A stretch of 64,000 bases of DNA from Firmicutes bacterium UBA2598 (GCA_002339345.1 DDKM01000103.1:1-64000); one strand, 5' to 3'; positions 7,077-15,465 are shown, counted from the first letter of the stretch. Program-made: numbers and translations. The notes: generated from the letters alone by a model not told the origin.

Positions 7077-8155
7077 TCCAGATAATCCTTTAACTTCTTG
7101 CTGCGGCTGGGATGGCGCAGTTTTCGCAGGGCCTTGGCCTCGATCTGCCTGATCCGCTCCCTGGTAACACCAAACTCCTGGCCCACTTCCTCCAATGTAC
7201 GGGACCGGCCATCATCCAGACCGAAGCGCAACCGCAATACCTTCTCCTCCCTGGGAGTAAGGGTTTCCAGCACTTCCTCCAGTTGTTCCTTGAGCAACAT
7301 AAAGGATGCGGCTTCAGCCGGAGCCGGGGCATCCTCATCCTCGATGAAATCACCAAGATGGCTGTCCTCTTCTTCACCGATGGGAGTTTCCAGTGATACC
7401 GGCTCCTGGGCAATCTTCATAATTTCCCGGACCCTTTCCACGGGAATCTCCATTTCATTGGCAACTTCCTCGGGGGTAGGTTCGCGCCCCAGCTCCTGCA
7501 GTAGTTGCCGTGAAATACGGATTAGTTTATTAATTGTCTCCACCATATGCACCGGAATACGGATGGTCCTGGCCTGGTCGGCAATGGCCCGGGTAATGGC
7601 CTGCCTGATCCACCAAGTGGCGTATGTGGAAAACTTGTATCCCTTGCGGTAATCAAATTTCTCCACCGCCTTAATCAACCCCAGGTTGCCTTCCTGGATG
7701 AGATCCAGGAAAAGCATCCCCCGGCCCACATACCGCTTGGCAATGCTTACCACCAGCCGCAGGTTAGCTTCCGCCAAGCGCCGTTTGGCTTCCTCATCTC
7801 CCTCTTCCATCCGCTTGGCCAGGATTACCTCTTCTTCAGCGGTCAACAAAGGCACACGCCCGATCTCCTTCAAATACATCCGGACCGGGTCGTCAATACC
7901 CACTCCTTCCGGAATGGAGAGATCCAGCTCCACCTCTTCTTCCGGCTCGGTTTTGTCCAGTGCTTCAATCTCTCCCGTTTCCGGCACTATTTCAATCCCC
8001 ATGGTGCTTAAATGCTCATAAATCTCATCGATCTGTTCGGGGGTCAACTCGATGCCCTGCAAAGCATCCATGATTTCCCGGTAGGTTAACAGCCCACGTT
8101 TCTTACCCTTTTCTACCAGGTCCTTAACTTCTGCCTTGCGTTGTTCCTCTTTCAT
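7073..8155 (-). CDS. rpoD: RNA polymerase primary sigma factor RpoD (SigA)
   Basis: A 360-residue sigma-70. Region 1.2 is DDPVRMYLKEIG, regions 2.1-2.4 run from LRLVVSIAKRYVGRG to YATWWIRQAITRAI, and region 4.2 is TLEEVGQEFGVTRERIRQIE. The N-terminal region 1.1 is short, as in B. subtilis SigA. I place the start at ATG 8155, which has AAAGGGGGGA eight bases upstream; a longer frame to 8200 lacks support. It follows dnaG in the same direction (macromolecular synthesis operon). Its stop codon is shared with an IS relic. Confidence 0.97.
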   Translation of the reverse strand: MKEEQRKAEVKDLVEKGKKRGLLTYREIMDALQGIELTPEQIDEIYEHLSTMGIEIVPETGEIEALDKTEPEEEVELDLSIPEGVGIDDPVRMYLKEIGRVPLLTAEEEVILAKRMEEGDEEAKRRLAEANLRLVVSIAKRYVGRGMLFLDLIQEGNLGLIKAVEKFDYRKGYKFSTYATWWIRQAITRAIADQARTIRIPVHMVETINKLIRISRQLLQELGREPTPEEVANEMEIPVERVREIMKIAQEPVSLETPIGEEEDSHLGDFIEDEDAPAPAEAASFMLLKEQLEEVLETLTPREEKVLRLRFGLDDGRSRTLEEVGQEFGVTRERIRQIEAKALRKLRHPSRSKKLKDYLE

Positions 8156-8206
8156 TTTCGCAATCCCCCCTTTCCGCATTTCAGGAGTGGGCAATATCAA
8201 TCAACA

Positions 8207-10018
8207 TTAAGAAGGATTTTTCAGTCGCTGGGCTTCCCGCTGCAACTCCCTTATCTCCTGTAAGATAGCGGCAACAGCGTGGGTCCGCCCTTCCCGTTCC
8301 GCCGACTGGATTTCCGCCTGCCGGGCAGCAATCCGGGCCTGCACCTTGTTCAATTTGACCTGCCTGATCAAATCATCAAAACCCTTGGCATCCCTGATAC
8401 CTGTATCAGCCGCAAAAAGTTGGGCCACCAAGCTAGCGGCTTCCTCGCCCAACTGACCAGCCAGGGAAGCCGGGGTTGGGGGTTCACCGTTTATACCTGC
8501 CTCCACCAGCTTGCACACCACTTCCCGGTAAAGGGGCTGTTCAAAAACCTCATAGCCCAGGATCTCCAAAACCCGCTGACATATGACAGGATCCTCCACC
8601 ATCCACCGCAAAAGCAGCTGTTCCGGTGAACGCCGTTCCAGGGAGGGAACTGGATAAAGGCCATCCTTATTATGTCTTGTGAGTGGTCTTTTATCCGATT
8701 TATTACCAATCTCTAACAACATGGGCTGTGCCAGCTCGGCATAAATGGCCTCTTCCGCCAGGTTTAACCGCTGGGCAACAAGCCTGACATATTCATGCCG
8801 CTCCACTGCACTGTTAATATTCTTTAAATCCGGCAGGATGCCCCGGAAGGCTTCCAGGCGACCCTGGAGGGTGTTGGGGTTGGCGTTGGCCACAATGGCT
8901 TCCAATTTAAAAGCGATGAGGGTTTGGGCCTTGTTTTCCAAAAGCTCCCGAAAGGATGCAGCCCCGAACCGGTGCAGCATTTCATCGGGATCCATCCCCT
9001 GGGGCAACGGTGCTACACGCACCCGGCACCCCCCCTCGTGGAATAGATCCAGACCCTTTAAGGCGGCACTTTGCCCAGCCCGGTCGGCATCATAGGCGAT
9101 CACCACATCCCGGGTATAGCGGGTGATTAACCGGACCTGGTCCCTGGTCAGGGCAGTCCCCAGGGTGGCTACCGCGTGGCGGATACCATACTGGTGGGCT
9201 GTGATCACATCCATATATCCTTCCATGACCACTGCGTAACCTTCTTTTTGGATAGCCGCTGTGGCTCTGTGCAAAGCAAAAAGAATACGGCCCTTCAGAA
9301 AGATTGAGCTTTCCGGACTGTTCAGGTATTTGGGTTGGCCATCCCCCAGGACCCGCCCGCCAAAGCCCACCACCCTGCCACGCAAATCAATGATGGGAAA
9401 CATGATCCTGTGCCGGAAGCGATCATAATATCCCCCGCCTGGTTGGGACCTTGCAGCAACCAACCCCAAGGCGGCCGCTTTCTCCCATGGGATGCCACCT
9501 TTGGCCATAAGGTCTGTGAGATAATGCCAACTATCCGGGGCATACCCGATCTGGAAACTGGCAATCGTTTCGCCGGTGAGTCCCCGTTGTGCCAGGTATT
9601 TTCTGGCCGGCTCGGCCAAGGGCCCGTTGAGCAAATTATTGTGGTATGCATTGGCCACCAACAGATTCAGGTCATAAAAGGGCTTGTTTTCATCTACACC
9701 GGCGGATACTGGTCCAGGGTTTTCCGGCAGTTTAATCCCCACCCTGTCTGCCATGACCTGCACAGCCTCCGGGAAGGTTAACCCCCGTAGGCGCATTAAA
9801 AAAGTAAATACATTTCCGCCGGACCCGCATCCAAAACAGTAGTACAGCTGTTTTTCCGGGCTGACGGAAAAAGAAGGGGTGTCTTCATTGTGGAAAGGGC
9901 ATAAACCCCACAGGTTTTTCCCCTTTTTTTTCAGAACAACATATTCACCAATAACATTGACTATGTCAGCACTTGCCCTGACTTCTTCTACCACATCAGC
10001 AGGTATGGAGGCGGTCAT
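8207..10018 (-). CDS. dnaG: DNA primase DnaG
   Basis: A primase of about 603 residues that makes RNA primers at the replication fork. The N-terminal zinc finger CPFHNEDTPSFSV...YYCFGCG is intact, the TOPRIM metal centre appears as EGYMDVITAHQYGI and AYDADRAGQ, and the C-terminal 150 residues form the helical helicase-binding region. ATG at 10018 is preferred because GAGG lies eight bases upstream; GTG at 10027 is possible. It is cotranscribed with rpoD. Confidence 0.97.
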   Translation of the reverse strand: MTASIPADVVEEVRASADIVNVIGEYVVLKKKGKNLWGLCPFHNEDTPSFSVSPEKQLYYCFGCGSGGNVFTFLMRLRGLTFPEAVQVMADRVGIKLPENPGPVSAGVDENKPFYDLNLLVANAYHNNLLNGPLAEPARKYLAQRGLTGETIASFQIGYAPDSWHYLTDLMAKGGIPWEKAAALGLVAARSQPGGGYYDRFRHRIMFPIIDLRGRVVGFGGRVLGDGQPKYLNSPESSIFLKGRILFALHRATAAIQKEGYAVVMEGYMDVITAHQYGIRHAVATLGTALTRDQVRLITRYTRDVVIAYDADRAGQSAALKGLDLFHEGGCRVRVAPLPQGMDPDEMLHRFGAASFRELLENKAQTLIAFKLEAIVANANPNTLQGRLEAFRGILPDLKNINSAVERHEYVRLVAQRLNLAEEAIYAELAQPMLLEIGNKSDKRPLTRHNKDGLYPVPSLERRSPEQLLLRWMVEDPVICQRVLEILGYEVFEQPLYREVVCKLVEAGINGEPPTPASLAGQLGEEAASLVAQLFAADTGIRDAKGFDDLIRQVKLNKVQARIAARQAEIQSAEREGRTHAVAAILQEIRELQREAQRLKNPS

Positions 10019-10050
10019 CACCCTCACCTCACCGCCACCTGTCCAGTTGT

Positions 10051-10554
10051 TTATGTTAGTTGTTCGCCATGGCTGGCTGGATTCCTGCTACCCACAGCCT
10101 TTCTGCCAACCGGGGAGGCCTGGTTCAACAATCCCTGCAGGTTTTCGACAAAACGAAGACGATCAGTCCTGGACAACAGCCGTGGTCCCCCGGTCCACCG
10201 GCCCGCCCGGCGCTCCTTACTCCCGATATGGCGGACCAGCAGGAGGTTATCCATCAGATGGGGCTGGAATATAAACCCTCGTTCGGAGATGGCGTGGGCC
10301 CCTCTGGCGAGAACCAGGGCAGCCAGGCCGTAATCACCAGTTACCACCACATCTCCTTCCTCCACCCGGTTGATGATGACCATATCCACAGCCTGGGGAG
10401 CACTATCCACCTCAATTACTTCAACTCCCGGCGGGGGGCTGGATAGATGGTGGGCAATAGTCATTACCAGGACCACCTTCCTTTCCATGGGATGGCAGGT
10501 GTGGATAATCTCCCTGACTACCGGGCAGGCATCGGCATCAACCAGTACCTTCAA
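10051..10554 (-). CDS. YaiI/YqxD family protein (DUF188)
   Basis: A 167-residue protein of UPF0178. The family start LKVLVDADACPV and the later VVTGDYGLAALVLARG and ERGFIF segments are clear; this is a PIN-like fold of unknown function. The reading frame is open much further upstream, but TTG at 10554 has GGGAGG eight bases before it and matches the family N-terminus. The C-terminus is longer than usual by about 20 basic residues. It lies 32 bases ahead of dnaG, as in many Firmicutes. Confidence 0.85.
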   Translation of the reverse strand: MKVLVDADACPVVREIIHTCHPMERKVVLVMTIAHHLSSPPPGVEVIEVDSAPQAVDMVIINRVEEGDVVVTGDYGLAALVLARGAHAISERGFIFQPHLMDNLLLVRHIGSKERRAGRWTGGPRLLSRTDRLRFVENLQGLLNQASPVGRKAVGSRNPASHGEQLT

Positions 10555-10681
10555 CAGGTCCACCTCCCGGCAACGCAATAATTCCTTATTATTCGCTGCT
10601 CTGTAATTATTTCCTGCCGGAAGCATCCGGAAGCATAAAGAGAAAGGGGAAAGAAAAACTACTGCCAGGGAGGCGGACGGG

Positions 10682-10798
10682 TTGGCACGCGCTCTGGGAA
10701 TCATTCTGTTGATCTTGATGGTAAGTGCTACTTTATATGTACTATACCAAGGAGTATTTCGTGCCATCATCGGATCCTATCTGAAAAACAGGCCGTAA
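10682..10798 (+). CDS. Small single-helix membrane peptide (38 aa)
   Basis: A short gene that standard length cut-offs would miss. The start is TTG at 10682 with a perfect AGGGAGG SD (10667-10673) eight bases upstream. It encodes about 38 residues: a basic MARA start, a hydrophobic helix (residues 5-28), then a basic end (GSYLKNRP). It is divergent from the YaiI-family gene. No family is recognised. The strong SD and charge layout argue for a real gene; conservation would decide. Confidence 0.5.
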   Translation: MARALGIILLILMVSATLYVLYQGVFRAIIGSYLKNRP

Positions 10799-10817
10799 AC
10801 GGTGGATTGGTGAGCCT

Positions 10818-10847
10818 TTGTATATCGCATCGATGTGGGGATATAAT
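10818..10847 (+). promoter_or_regulatory. Promoter candidate for a small RNA
   Basis: Plus strand TTGTAT (10818-10823), 18 bases, TATAAT (10842-10847). Transcription would start about 10854, exactly where the folded element at 10854-10932 begins. Confidence 0.5.
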
Positions 10848-10853
10848 ATGGAT

Positions 10854-10932
10854 AAGGAAGGCAGCGGTTCTGCCGGGCAGCCTGTCACTGTCCGGATAGC
10901 CCGACAGGCGAAGAAACCGCTCCTTCCTTTTT
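10854..10932 (+). ncRNA. Candidate pseudoknotted small RNA / dgt terminator
   Basis: An outer helix pairs AAGGAAGG-AGCGGTT (10854-10869) with AACCGCT-CCTTCCTT (10915-10929) with one bulged C, followed by TTTT. Inside, GCCTGTC (10880-10886) pairs with GACAGGC (10903-10909), while GGGC (10875-10878) can pair with GCCC (10899-10902) across that stem, giving an H-type pseudoknot. A promoter lies directly upstream. It could be an independent RNA, or simply a bidirectional terminator for dgt whose loop looks elaborate. Confidence 0.4.
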
Positions 10933-10939
10933 CACCCCT

Positions 10940-11923
10940 TCACCCGCTAAAGCCTTTGGGAACAAAAAGTTCACGGTACAGCCGGATGGCATAGTTGTCC
11001 GTCATTCCGGCGATGTAATCACAGGCCCACCGCCAGACCTCCCTTTCCTCCATACCTGCCGGGGCACCGTTCCCTTCGGCAAAGTGGCGGTATAATTCCT
11101 TGAGCATGCGTTTGGCCTTGCTCTCCTCCGTTTTGGCCCGGGACCCAATGTAAACCCGGGCAAAAAGGAACTCACGGAGATCATTGGTTGCCTTCTGTAC
11201 TGCTGGGGTCATGGTGATGGCGGAAGCCCCCTGGTTGGTCTGAATGAGATCCAGGACCATGGTGTTGATCCGTTGTCGGTGGTTGTACCCCAACACCTTC
11301 AGGGATTCTGCCGGTAAATCCTCCTCCGTAATAATCCCCGCCCGTACTGCGTCATCTATGTCATGGTTGATATAGGCAACCCGGTCGGCAATTTTTACCA
11401 CCTGACCTTCCAGGGTAAAGGGAGTGCCTGGACCGGTATGATGCAGGATGCCGTCCCGTACCTCTTCCGTAAGGTTTAAGCCCTTTCCCCCCTCCAGTTT
11501 CTCCACCACCCGGAGGCTTTGGTGATTGTGCCGGAATCCCCCGGGATAGACATCATCCAGGGCCTCCTCCCCCGCATGGCCAAAGGGCGTGTGGCCAAGA
11601 TCATGACCAAGGGCGATGGCTTCGGCCAAATCTTCATTGAGACGCAGGGCCCGGCATATTGTACGGGCAATCTGGGCCACCTCCAGGGTATGGGTCAGCC
11701 GGGTGCGAAAATGGTCACCTTCCGGCGCGATAAAGACCTGGGTTTTATGCTTAAGCCGCCTGAAGGCCTTGGAATGCAAGATGCGATCCCGGTCCCGCTG
11801 GAACTCCGTCCGGACCTGGCACCGTTCCTCCCATTCGACCCTGCCTTTACTGTTTCGACTTAGGGCGGCAAAGGGAGACAGTTCTTCCGCTTCCCGCTTT
11901 TCCAGTTGCTCCCGCCAATCCAT
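10940..11923 (-). CDS. dGTP triphosphohydrolase-like HD protein
   Basis: A protein of 327 residues that would hydrolyse dGTP/dNTPs to the nucleoside and tripolyphosphate. The family signature RLTHTLEVAQIART, the HD pair in GHDLGHTPFGHAGE, and YINHDIDDAVRAG supply the metal ligands. The N-terminal RDRDRILHSKAFRRLKHKTQVF motif is diagnostic of the dGTPase family. ATG at 11923 has AGGAGG eight bases upstream and is preferred over 11947. In Bacillus-type genomes dgt sits beside dnaG, as here. Confidence 0.9.
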   Translation of the reverse strand: MDWREQLEKREAEELSPFAALSRNSKGRVEWEERCQVRTEFQRDRDRILHSKAFRRLKHKTQVFIAPEGDHFRTRLTHTLEVAQIARTICRALRLNEDLAEAIALGHDLGHTPFGHAGEEALDDVYPGGFRHNHQSLRVVEKLEGGKGLNLTEEVRDGILHHTGPGTPFTLEGQVVKIADRVAYINHDIDDAVRAGIITEEDLPAESLKVLGYNHRQRINTMVLDLIQTNQGASAITMTPAVQKATNDLREFLFARVYIGSRAKTEESKAKRMLKELYRHFAEGNGAPAGMEEREVWRWACDYIAGMTDNYAIRLYRELFVPKGFSG

Positions 11924-12345
11924 GGCATCAGCCTCCTCTCTTAACAAGTAAATACTGCCCCCAAAGGCATAAATCCTGCCGGCTTAAAGCGACCGGGTGT
12001 GCCAGGCCGGTAATGAAAAGAGGTGGCGCCAAAACCACCAGCGGCATTTTGCCCCCGGTGAACGGTTGGTCATTTCTGCCGTTTTGGCACTGTAAAGTGT
12101 TACAATATGACAGGCAGCCGTTGACGATTAGCCAGTGACCGTTAAACCCATATATTTTCCGAATTAGCTGAAAGTTCTGGTATTTTTATAGAAATGTGAT
12201 ACTATGGCTTCAATAATCCCCTCATCATGCAGGCACGGTATATGGTTATTAAGGGGTATAGGGGGTGAGGCCAAGAGCCTGGTCAGTTCCAAGGGTGGTG
12301 TGTCATCGGTATAATTTGGATGCATGCAAAGGAGGTAGTAATGCC
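11924..12345. other. Intergenic region before the symporter genes
   Basis: 422 bases without a gene. It separates dgt from the divergent symporter operon. A TATAAT at 12310-12315 lies 30 bases before the GTG start of the next gene and may be its -10, with only a poor -35 (TTCCAA). No riboswitch or repeat was recognised. Confidence 0.4.
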
Positions 12346-12606
12346 GTGTCGGGAAATCAAAGCATTGATCAGTACTGGAAAGAAACCGTTAAGCTTATTT
12401 ATTCTTTGCTTGCCATATGGGCAGTGGTTACCTTCGTACCGGCGTATTTTGCTAAAACCCTGGTTAAATCCACTATGCTGGGTGGCTGGCCTTTATCTTA
12501 TTTTCTTAGCGCCATCGTACCTCTTGTAACTTATCTGGTGCTGCTGTTTGTCTATCATAAACAAATGTCCAAAATTGACGAAAAATACGGTGTACAGGAG
12601 GATTAA
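12346..12606 (+). CDS. Solute:sodium symporter small subunit (DUF4212)
   Basis: An 86-residue membrane protein with two hydrophobic helices (about residues 16-36 and 48-70). It matches the DUF4212 pattern: an N-terminal YWKETVKLIYSLLAIWA, then LGGWPLSYFLSAI. DUF4212 proteins are small partners of VC_2705-type sodium/solute symporters, and the large subunit follows after only three bases. The start is GTG at 12346 with AAGGAGG ten bases upstream; an ATG five bases earlier is in the wrong frame. Confidence 0.85.
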   Translation: MSGNQSIDQYWKETVKLIYSLLAIWAVVTFVPAYFAKTLVKSTMLGGWPLSYFLSAIVPLVTYLVLLFVYHKQMSKIDEKYGVQED

Positions 12607-12609
12607 CCT

Positions 12610-14649
12610 ATGTCGATGCAGATGAACACTAACCCAGGACCGTCCTCTTTTGTCCAAAGGCTGAATAAAATTTACCTTATATATGTGGGAGGATTTGCGG
12701 CATTCGTCATACTCATGGCCATACTCAATGCCATGGGAGTTCCCAACCAAGTCATTGGTTATGCCTTTCTTGTTTGGACCATAGGCATTTTTGCCACAGT
12801 TGGTATTGTGTCCCGTACCGGACAAATTACCCAATATTATGTGGCCGGACGGGAGGTACCCGCGCTCTACAACGGTATGGCTACCGGGTCTGACTGGATG
12901 AGCGCCGCCTCCTTTATCAGTATGGCTGGTACTATCATGCTTCTTGGCTATGACGGTCTACCATATATCATGGGATGGACCGGGGGATATGTGCTTTTGG
13001 CACTGCTCCTTGCCCCCTATTTGAGAAAGTTAGCCCAGTACACCATACCGGACTTCGTCAGCTTGCGTTATGGTTACGGCGGTATGCACCATTTACCTAG
13101 GATCTTAGCTTTACTCATCACTATCATCATCGGCTTTGTTTACATCGTTCCCCAAGTTACCGGTGTGGGCATCATCACCAGCCGTTTCCTGGGCATCCCC
13201 TTTGCCATCGGATGTTTTGTAGGTTTAGCCGGTATTCTGGTGTGTTCCATGCTGGGCGGTATGAGGGCGGTAACCTGGACCCAGGTGGCTCAATATATCG
13301 TGCTAATTATCGCTTACCTTATTCCCGTAACCGTATTAACCTTCCAGTATACCGGTAACCCTATACCCTATCTGGGTTACGGTAAGGTAATATCGCAAGT
13401 TTCCGCCGTAGAAAAAAACCTGTTGGATTCTCCTGCTGAGGTGGACGCCCGCAATGCTTGGAAAGCAAGGGCAGATGCTCTTAAAGCCGATGCGGCGGCG
13501 CTGCCCGGCAGTTTAGAAGCCAAGAAGGCTGACCTGCAAAACAAACTGAACGCTGCCACCGATCCCGCCGAGAGGGCTAAAATTGAAGCCTCCATTAAGG
13601 CATTACCCGCTACCCCTGAAGCAGCCAAAGAAAAGTGGCTGGCAGATGCGAAAGCGGCTGAAGGACGGGCCAAGAAACCTGCTCCCTATATCCAACCCTT
13701 TACCCGGATGGACAAGAAAAACTTCCTTATCCTGACCTTTGTCCTGATGCTGGGCACAGCCGGATTGCCCCACATCCTCATGCGATTCTATACCTTACCA
13801 ACGGTTAAAGCTGCCAGGGAATCAGTATTCTACAGTTTGTTCTTCATCTGCTTGCTATACTTGGCCGCACCCGCCTATGCTGCCAACGCTATCTACACTA
13901 TTTACACTAAACTAGTAGGTACGCCCATCGCCCAATTACCTGAATGGGTGGCCAAGTGGTCCAAGGTGGGCCTGATTACCATTACTGATATCAATAAAGA
14001 TGGGATTTTGCAGTTTGCGGAAATCGCCATTAGACCCGATATGGTGGTGCTGGCCACTCCGGAAATCGCCGGATTGCCCTATGTGATTGCGGGCTTGGTG
14101 GCTGCTGGCGGCCTGGCAGCAGCCCTCTCCACCGCCGATGGATTGCTGTTGACCATTTCCAATGCCTTGGCCCATGACCTGTACTACAAGATTATTAACC
14201 CCAAAGCCTCCATTACCGTTCGCCTGGTTACCGCCCGGGTGCTGTTGGTTGTCGCCGCTTTGCTTGCCGCATGGGTAGCTACTTATAACTTGGCCATTAT
14301 CGTGGAAATGGTGGCATGGGCCTTCTCCATCGCTGCCTCAACCTTTTTCCCGGTTCTGGTTATGGGTATCTTTTGGAAGCGAGCAACGAAAGAAGGCGCC
14401 ATCGCCGGGTTGCTAACAGGGCTGACCGTATGTCTCTACTACATGTTTGGCAGCCGTTTCTACGGTGTCGACTGGTTTGGTGTCAGGACCGTGGGTTCCG
14501 GCATCTTCGGCGTCCCGGCGGCTTTTCTGGCAATATGGCTGGTATCGCTTATCACACCCGCTCCGCCCAAAGATGTTAGCGGCCTGATTGATAAGATCCG
14601 TATCCCCAAAGGTGCTGCCAGAGGCCACGAGGAAGGATTGACCCGCTAA
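12610..14649 (+). CDS. Sodium:solute symporter, VC_2705 / ActP-like large subunit
   Basis: A 679-residue SSS-family permease with about 13 membrane helices. The motif around GSDWMSAASFISMAGT and the late ALSTADGLLLTISNA are typical, and with a DUF4212 partner the likely cargo is acetate or another short carboxylate driven by Na+. Residues 276-357 are a cytoplasmic or external Ala/Lys-rich helical insert between membrane segments. Residues 460-471 (DINKDGILQFAE) form a canonical EF-hand calcium loop. An acetyl-CoA synthetase gene elsewhere in the window fits acetate use. Confidence 0.88.
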   Translation: MSMQMNTNPGPSSFVQRLNKIYLIYVGGFAAFVILMAILNAMGVPNQVIGYAFLVWTIGIFATVGIVSRTGQITQYYVAGREVPALYNGMATGSDWMSAASFISMAGTIMLLGYDGLPYIMGWTGGYVLLALLLAPYLRKLAQYTIPDFVSLRYGYGGMHHLPRILALLITIIIGFVYIVPQVTGVGIITSRFLGIPFAIGCFVGLAGILVCSMLGGMRAVTWTQVAQYIVLIIAYLIPVTVLTFQYTGNPIPYLGYGKVISQVSAVEKNLLDSPAEVDARNAWKARADALKADAAALPGSLEAKKADLQNKLNAATDPAERAKIEASIKALPATPEAAKEKWLADAKAAEGRAKKPAPYIQPFTRMDKKNFLILTFVLMLGTAGLPHILMRFYTLPTVKAARESVFYSLFFICLLYLAAPAYAANAIYTIYTKLVGTPIAQLPEWVAKWSKVGLITITDINKDGILQFAEIAIRPDMVVLATPEIAGLPYVIAGLVAAGGLAAALSTADGLLLTISNALAHDLYYKIINPKASITVRLVTARVLLVVAALLAAWVATYNLAIIVEMVAWAFSIAASTFFPVLVMGIFWKRATKEGAIAGLLTGLTVCLYYMFGSRFYGVDWFGVRTVGSGIFGVPAAFLAIWLVSLITPAPPKDVSGLIDKIRIPKGAARGHEEGLTR

Positions 14650-14706
14650 CCAACTCAGGGTAAAATCGGTTTGGATGTAAGAATTCCACCAAGTTAGGAG
14701 GGAAAC

Positions 14707-14731
14707 AAGGGGCAGTGCAAATCTGCCCCTT
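14707..14731 (+). terminator. Hairpin between the symporter and the next gene
   Basis: AAGGGGCAG pairs perfectly with CTGCCCCTT over a seven-base loop, with no T-run afterwards. It may be a weak or processing hairpin rather than a true terminator. It also separates an AGGAGG (14696-14701) from the ATG at 14741. Confidence 0.4.
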
Positions 14732-14740
14732 GATCGTTCG

Positions 14741-15022
14741 ATGAGTACAACTCAATTCATTGTCCACCTCATTAATTATACCCTTGCTTTTGGCATGTGG
14801 TTGATCATCGGCAGGGGTGTGCTGATGGTGCTAACCGCTAACCGTCCAAATCTGATCACCAAGTTTTTTGCTGCAGCAACCGATCCTATGTATAAGTTGG
14901 TAAAAAAAGTTGTGCCCTTCGCAAGTGACTTCTGGATCCCACATATTACCTTTATTCTGATCATCCTTTTGCGGCTTTTGCTGTTACCCTATGTGGGTAG
15001 TAAACCCTTGATACTAAATTAG
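14741..15022 (+). CDS. Small membrane protein (YggT-like architecture)
   Basis: A 93-residue protein with two hydrophobic segments (about residues 5-30 and 65-88) flanking a polar loop containing NRPNLITKFFAAATDPMYKLVKKVVP. The phrase 'TDPMYKLVKKVVPF' with two flanking helices recalls YggT-type proteins (DP..PxRxxxP), but this is only a resemblance. No SD lies directly before the ATG; an AGGAGG 40 bases upstream could be brought near by the 14707-14731 hairpin. It follows the symporter and ends at a terminator. Confidence 0.6.
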   Translation: MSTTQFIVHLINYTLAFGMWLIIGRGVLMVLTANRPNLITKFFAAATDPMYKLVKKVVPFASDFWIPHITFILIILLRLLLLPYVGSKPLILN

Positions 15023-15032
15023 CCAGGAGCTA

Positions 15033-15069
15033 AACGGAGGAGCAGCTAACGCTTCTCCGTTGGTCTTTT
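15033..15069 (+). terminator. Terminator of the symporter operon
   Basis: AACGGAGGAGC pairs with GCTTCTCCGTT (loop of seven), followed by GGTCTTTT. It sits ten bases after the small membrane gene. Confidence 0.75.
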
Positions 15070-15077
15070 GTACCCCT

Positions 15078-15116
15078 AATCGGGATAGGGGACGGCAAAT
15101 AGCCGCCGACCCTCCT
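15078..15116 (-). mobile_element. Group II intron 3'-end relic (domain VI-like)
   Basis: On the minus strand AGGAGGGTCGGCGGC, a short loop, GCCG-TCCCCTATCC forms a hairpin. It is nearly the same as one at 30938-30975, where it sits at the end of a recognisable group II intron fragment. Only this 3' hairpin remains here; no catalytic domain V or maturase is nearby. Confidence 0.45.
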
Positions 15117-15184
15117 ACCTATGAAAAAATGCAAGACCCTTTTAAATACAGCCCGAAATATAGCGAAAAGGTTTTTCTTGAAAT

Positions 15185-15411
15185 TTGCGGCCTGAACTCG
15201 ACGACCAAAGCCTTCGTCGAAAGGCGAGGGTGGTCTGGTTCCCCACGAGCAACAGTAAAACGGGGACCAGGCCGGGCATGGCACTGCCCGAGGTATCCGT
15301 CGCCCACTACGCCCTCAATGCGGTAGCTCCCACGGGGCAATTACTGCGTGCAGCGACTACGCACGGGTGCCCGAAGAAGCGGCTGGGCTTCAGCCCACGG
15401 CGAAGTGTCAC
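15185..15411 (+). mobile_element. Probable IS200/IS605-type right-end relic
   Basis: The block ends in GCGGC-TGGGCT-TC-AGCCCA-CGGC followed by AAGTGTCAC (15379-15411), a subterminal hairpin plus terminal tail of the same layout as the relic at 6850-7076. The upstream 150 bases contain inverted repeats (around GGTCTGGTTCCCC and GGGGACCAGGCC) but no intact reading frame with a known domain. Open frames here look like noise. The assignment is tentative. Confidence 0.35.
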
Positions 15412-15465
15412 TTGGTTCTGGTCGATTCCTGCTGACCTGTCCAAGTAAGCCTTCCGCGAGGATGA

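Noticed and set aside
12320..12529. 69-codon frame starting at ATG 12341 beside the SD
   Set aside because: The overlapping frame from GTG 12346 encodes a recognisable DUF4212 protein; the other frame has no family pattern.
15060..15326. 88-codon plus-strand frame as a gene
   Set aside because: Composition looks random, no SD, and the region carries intron and IS debris.
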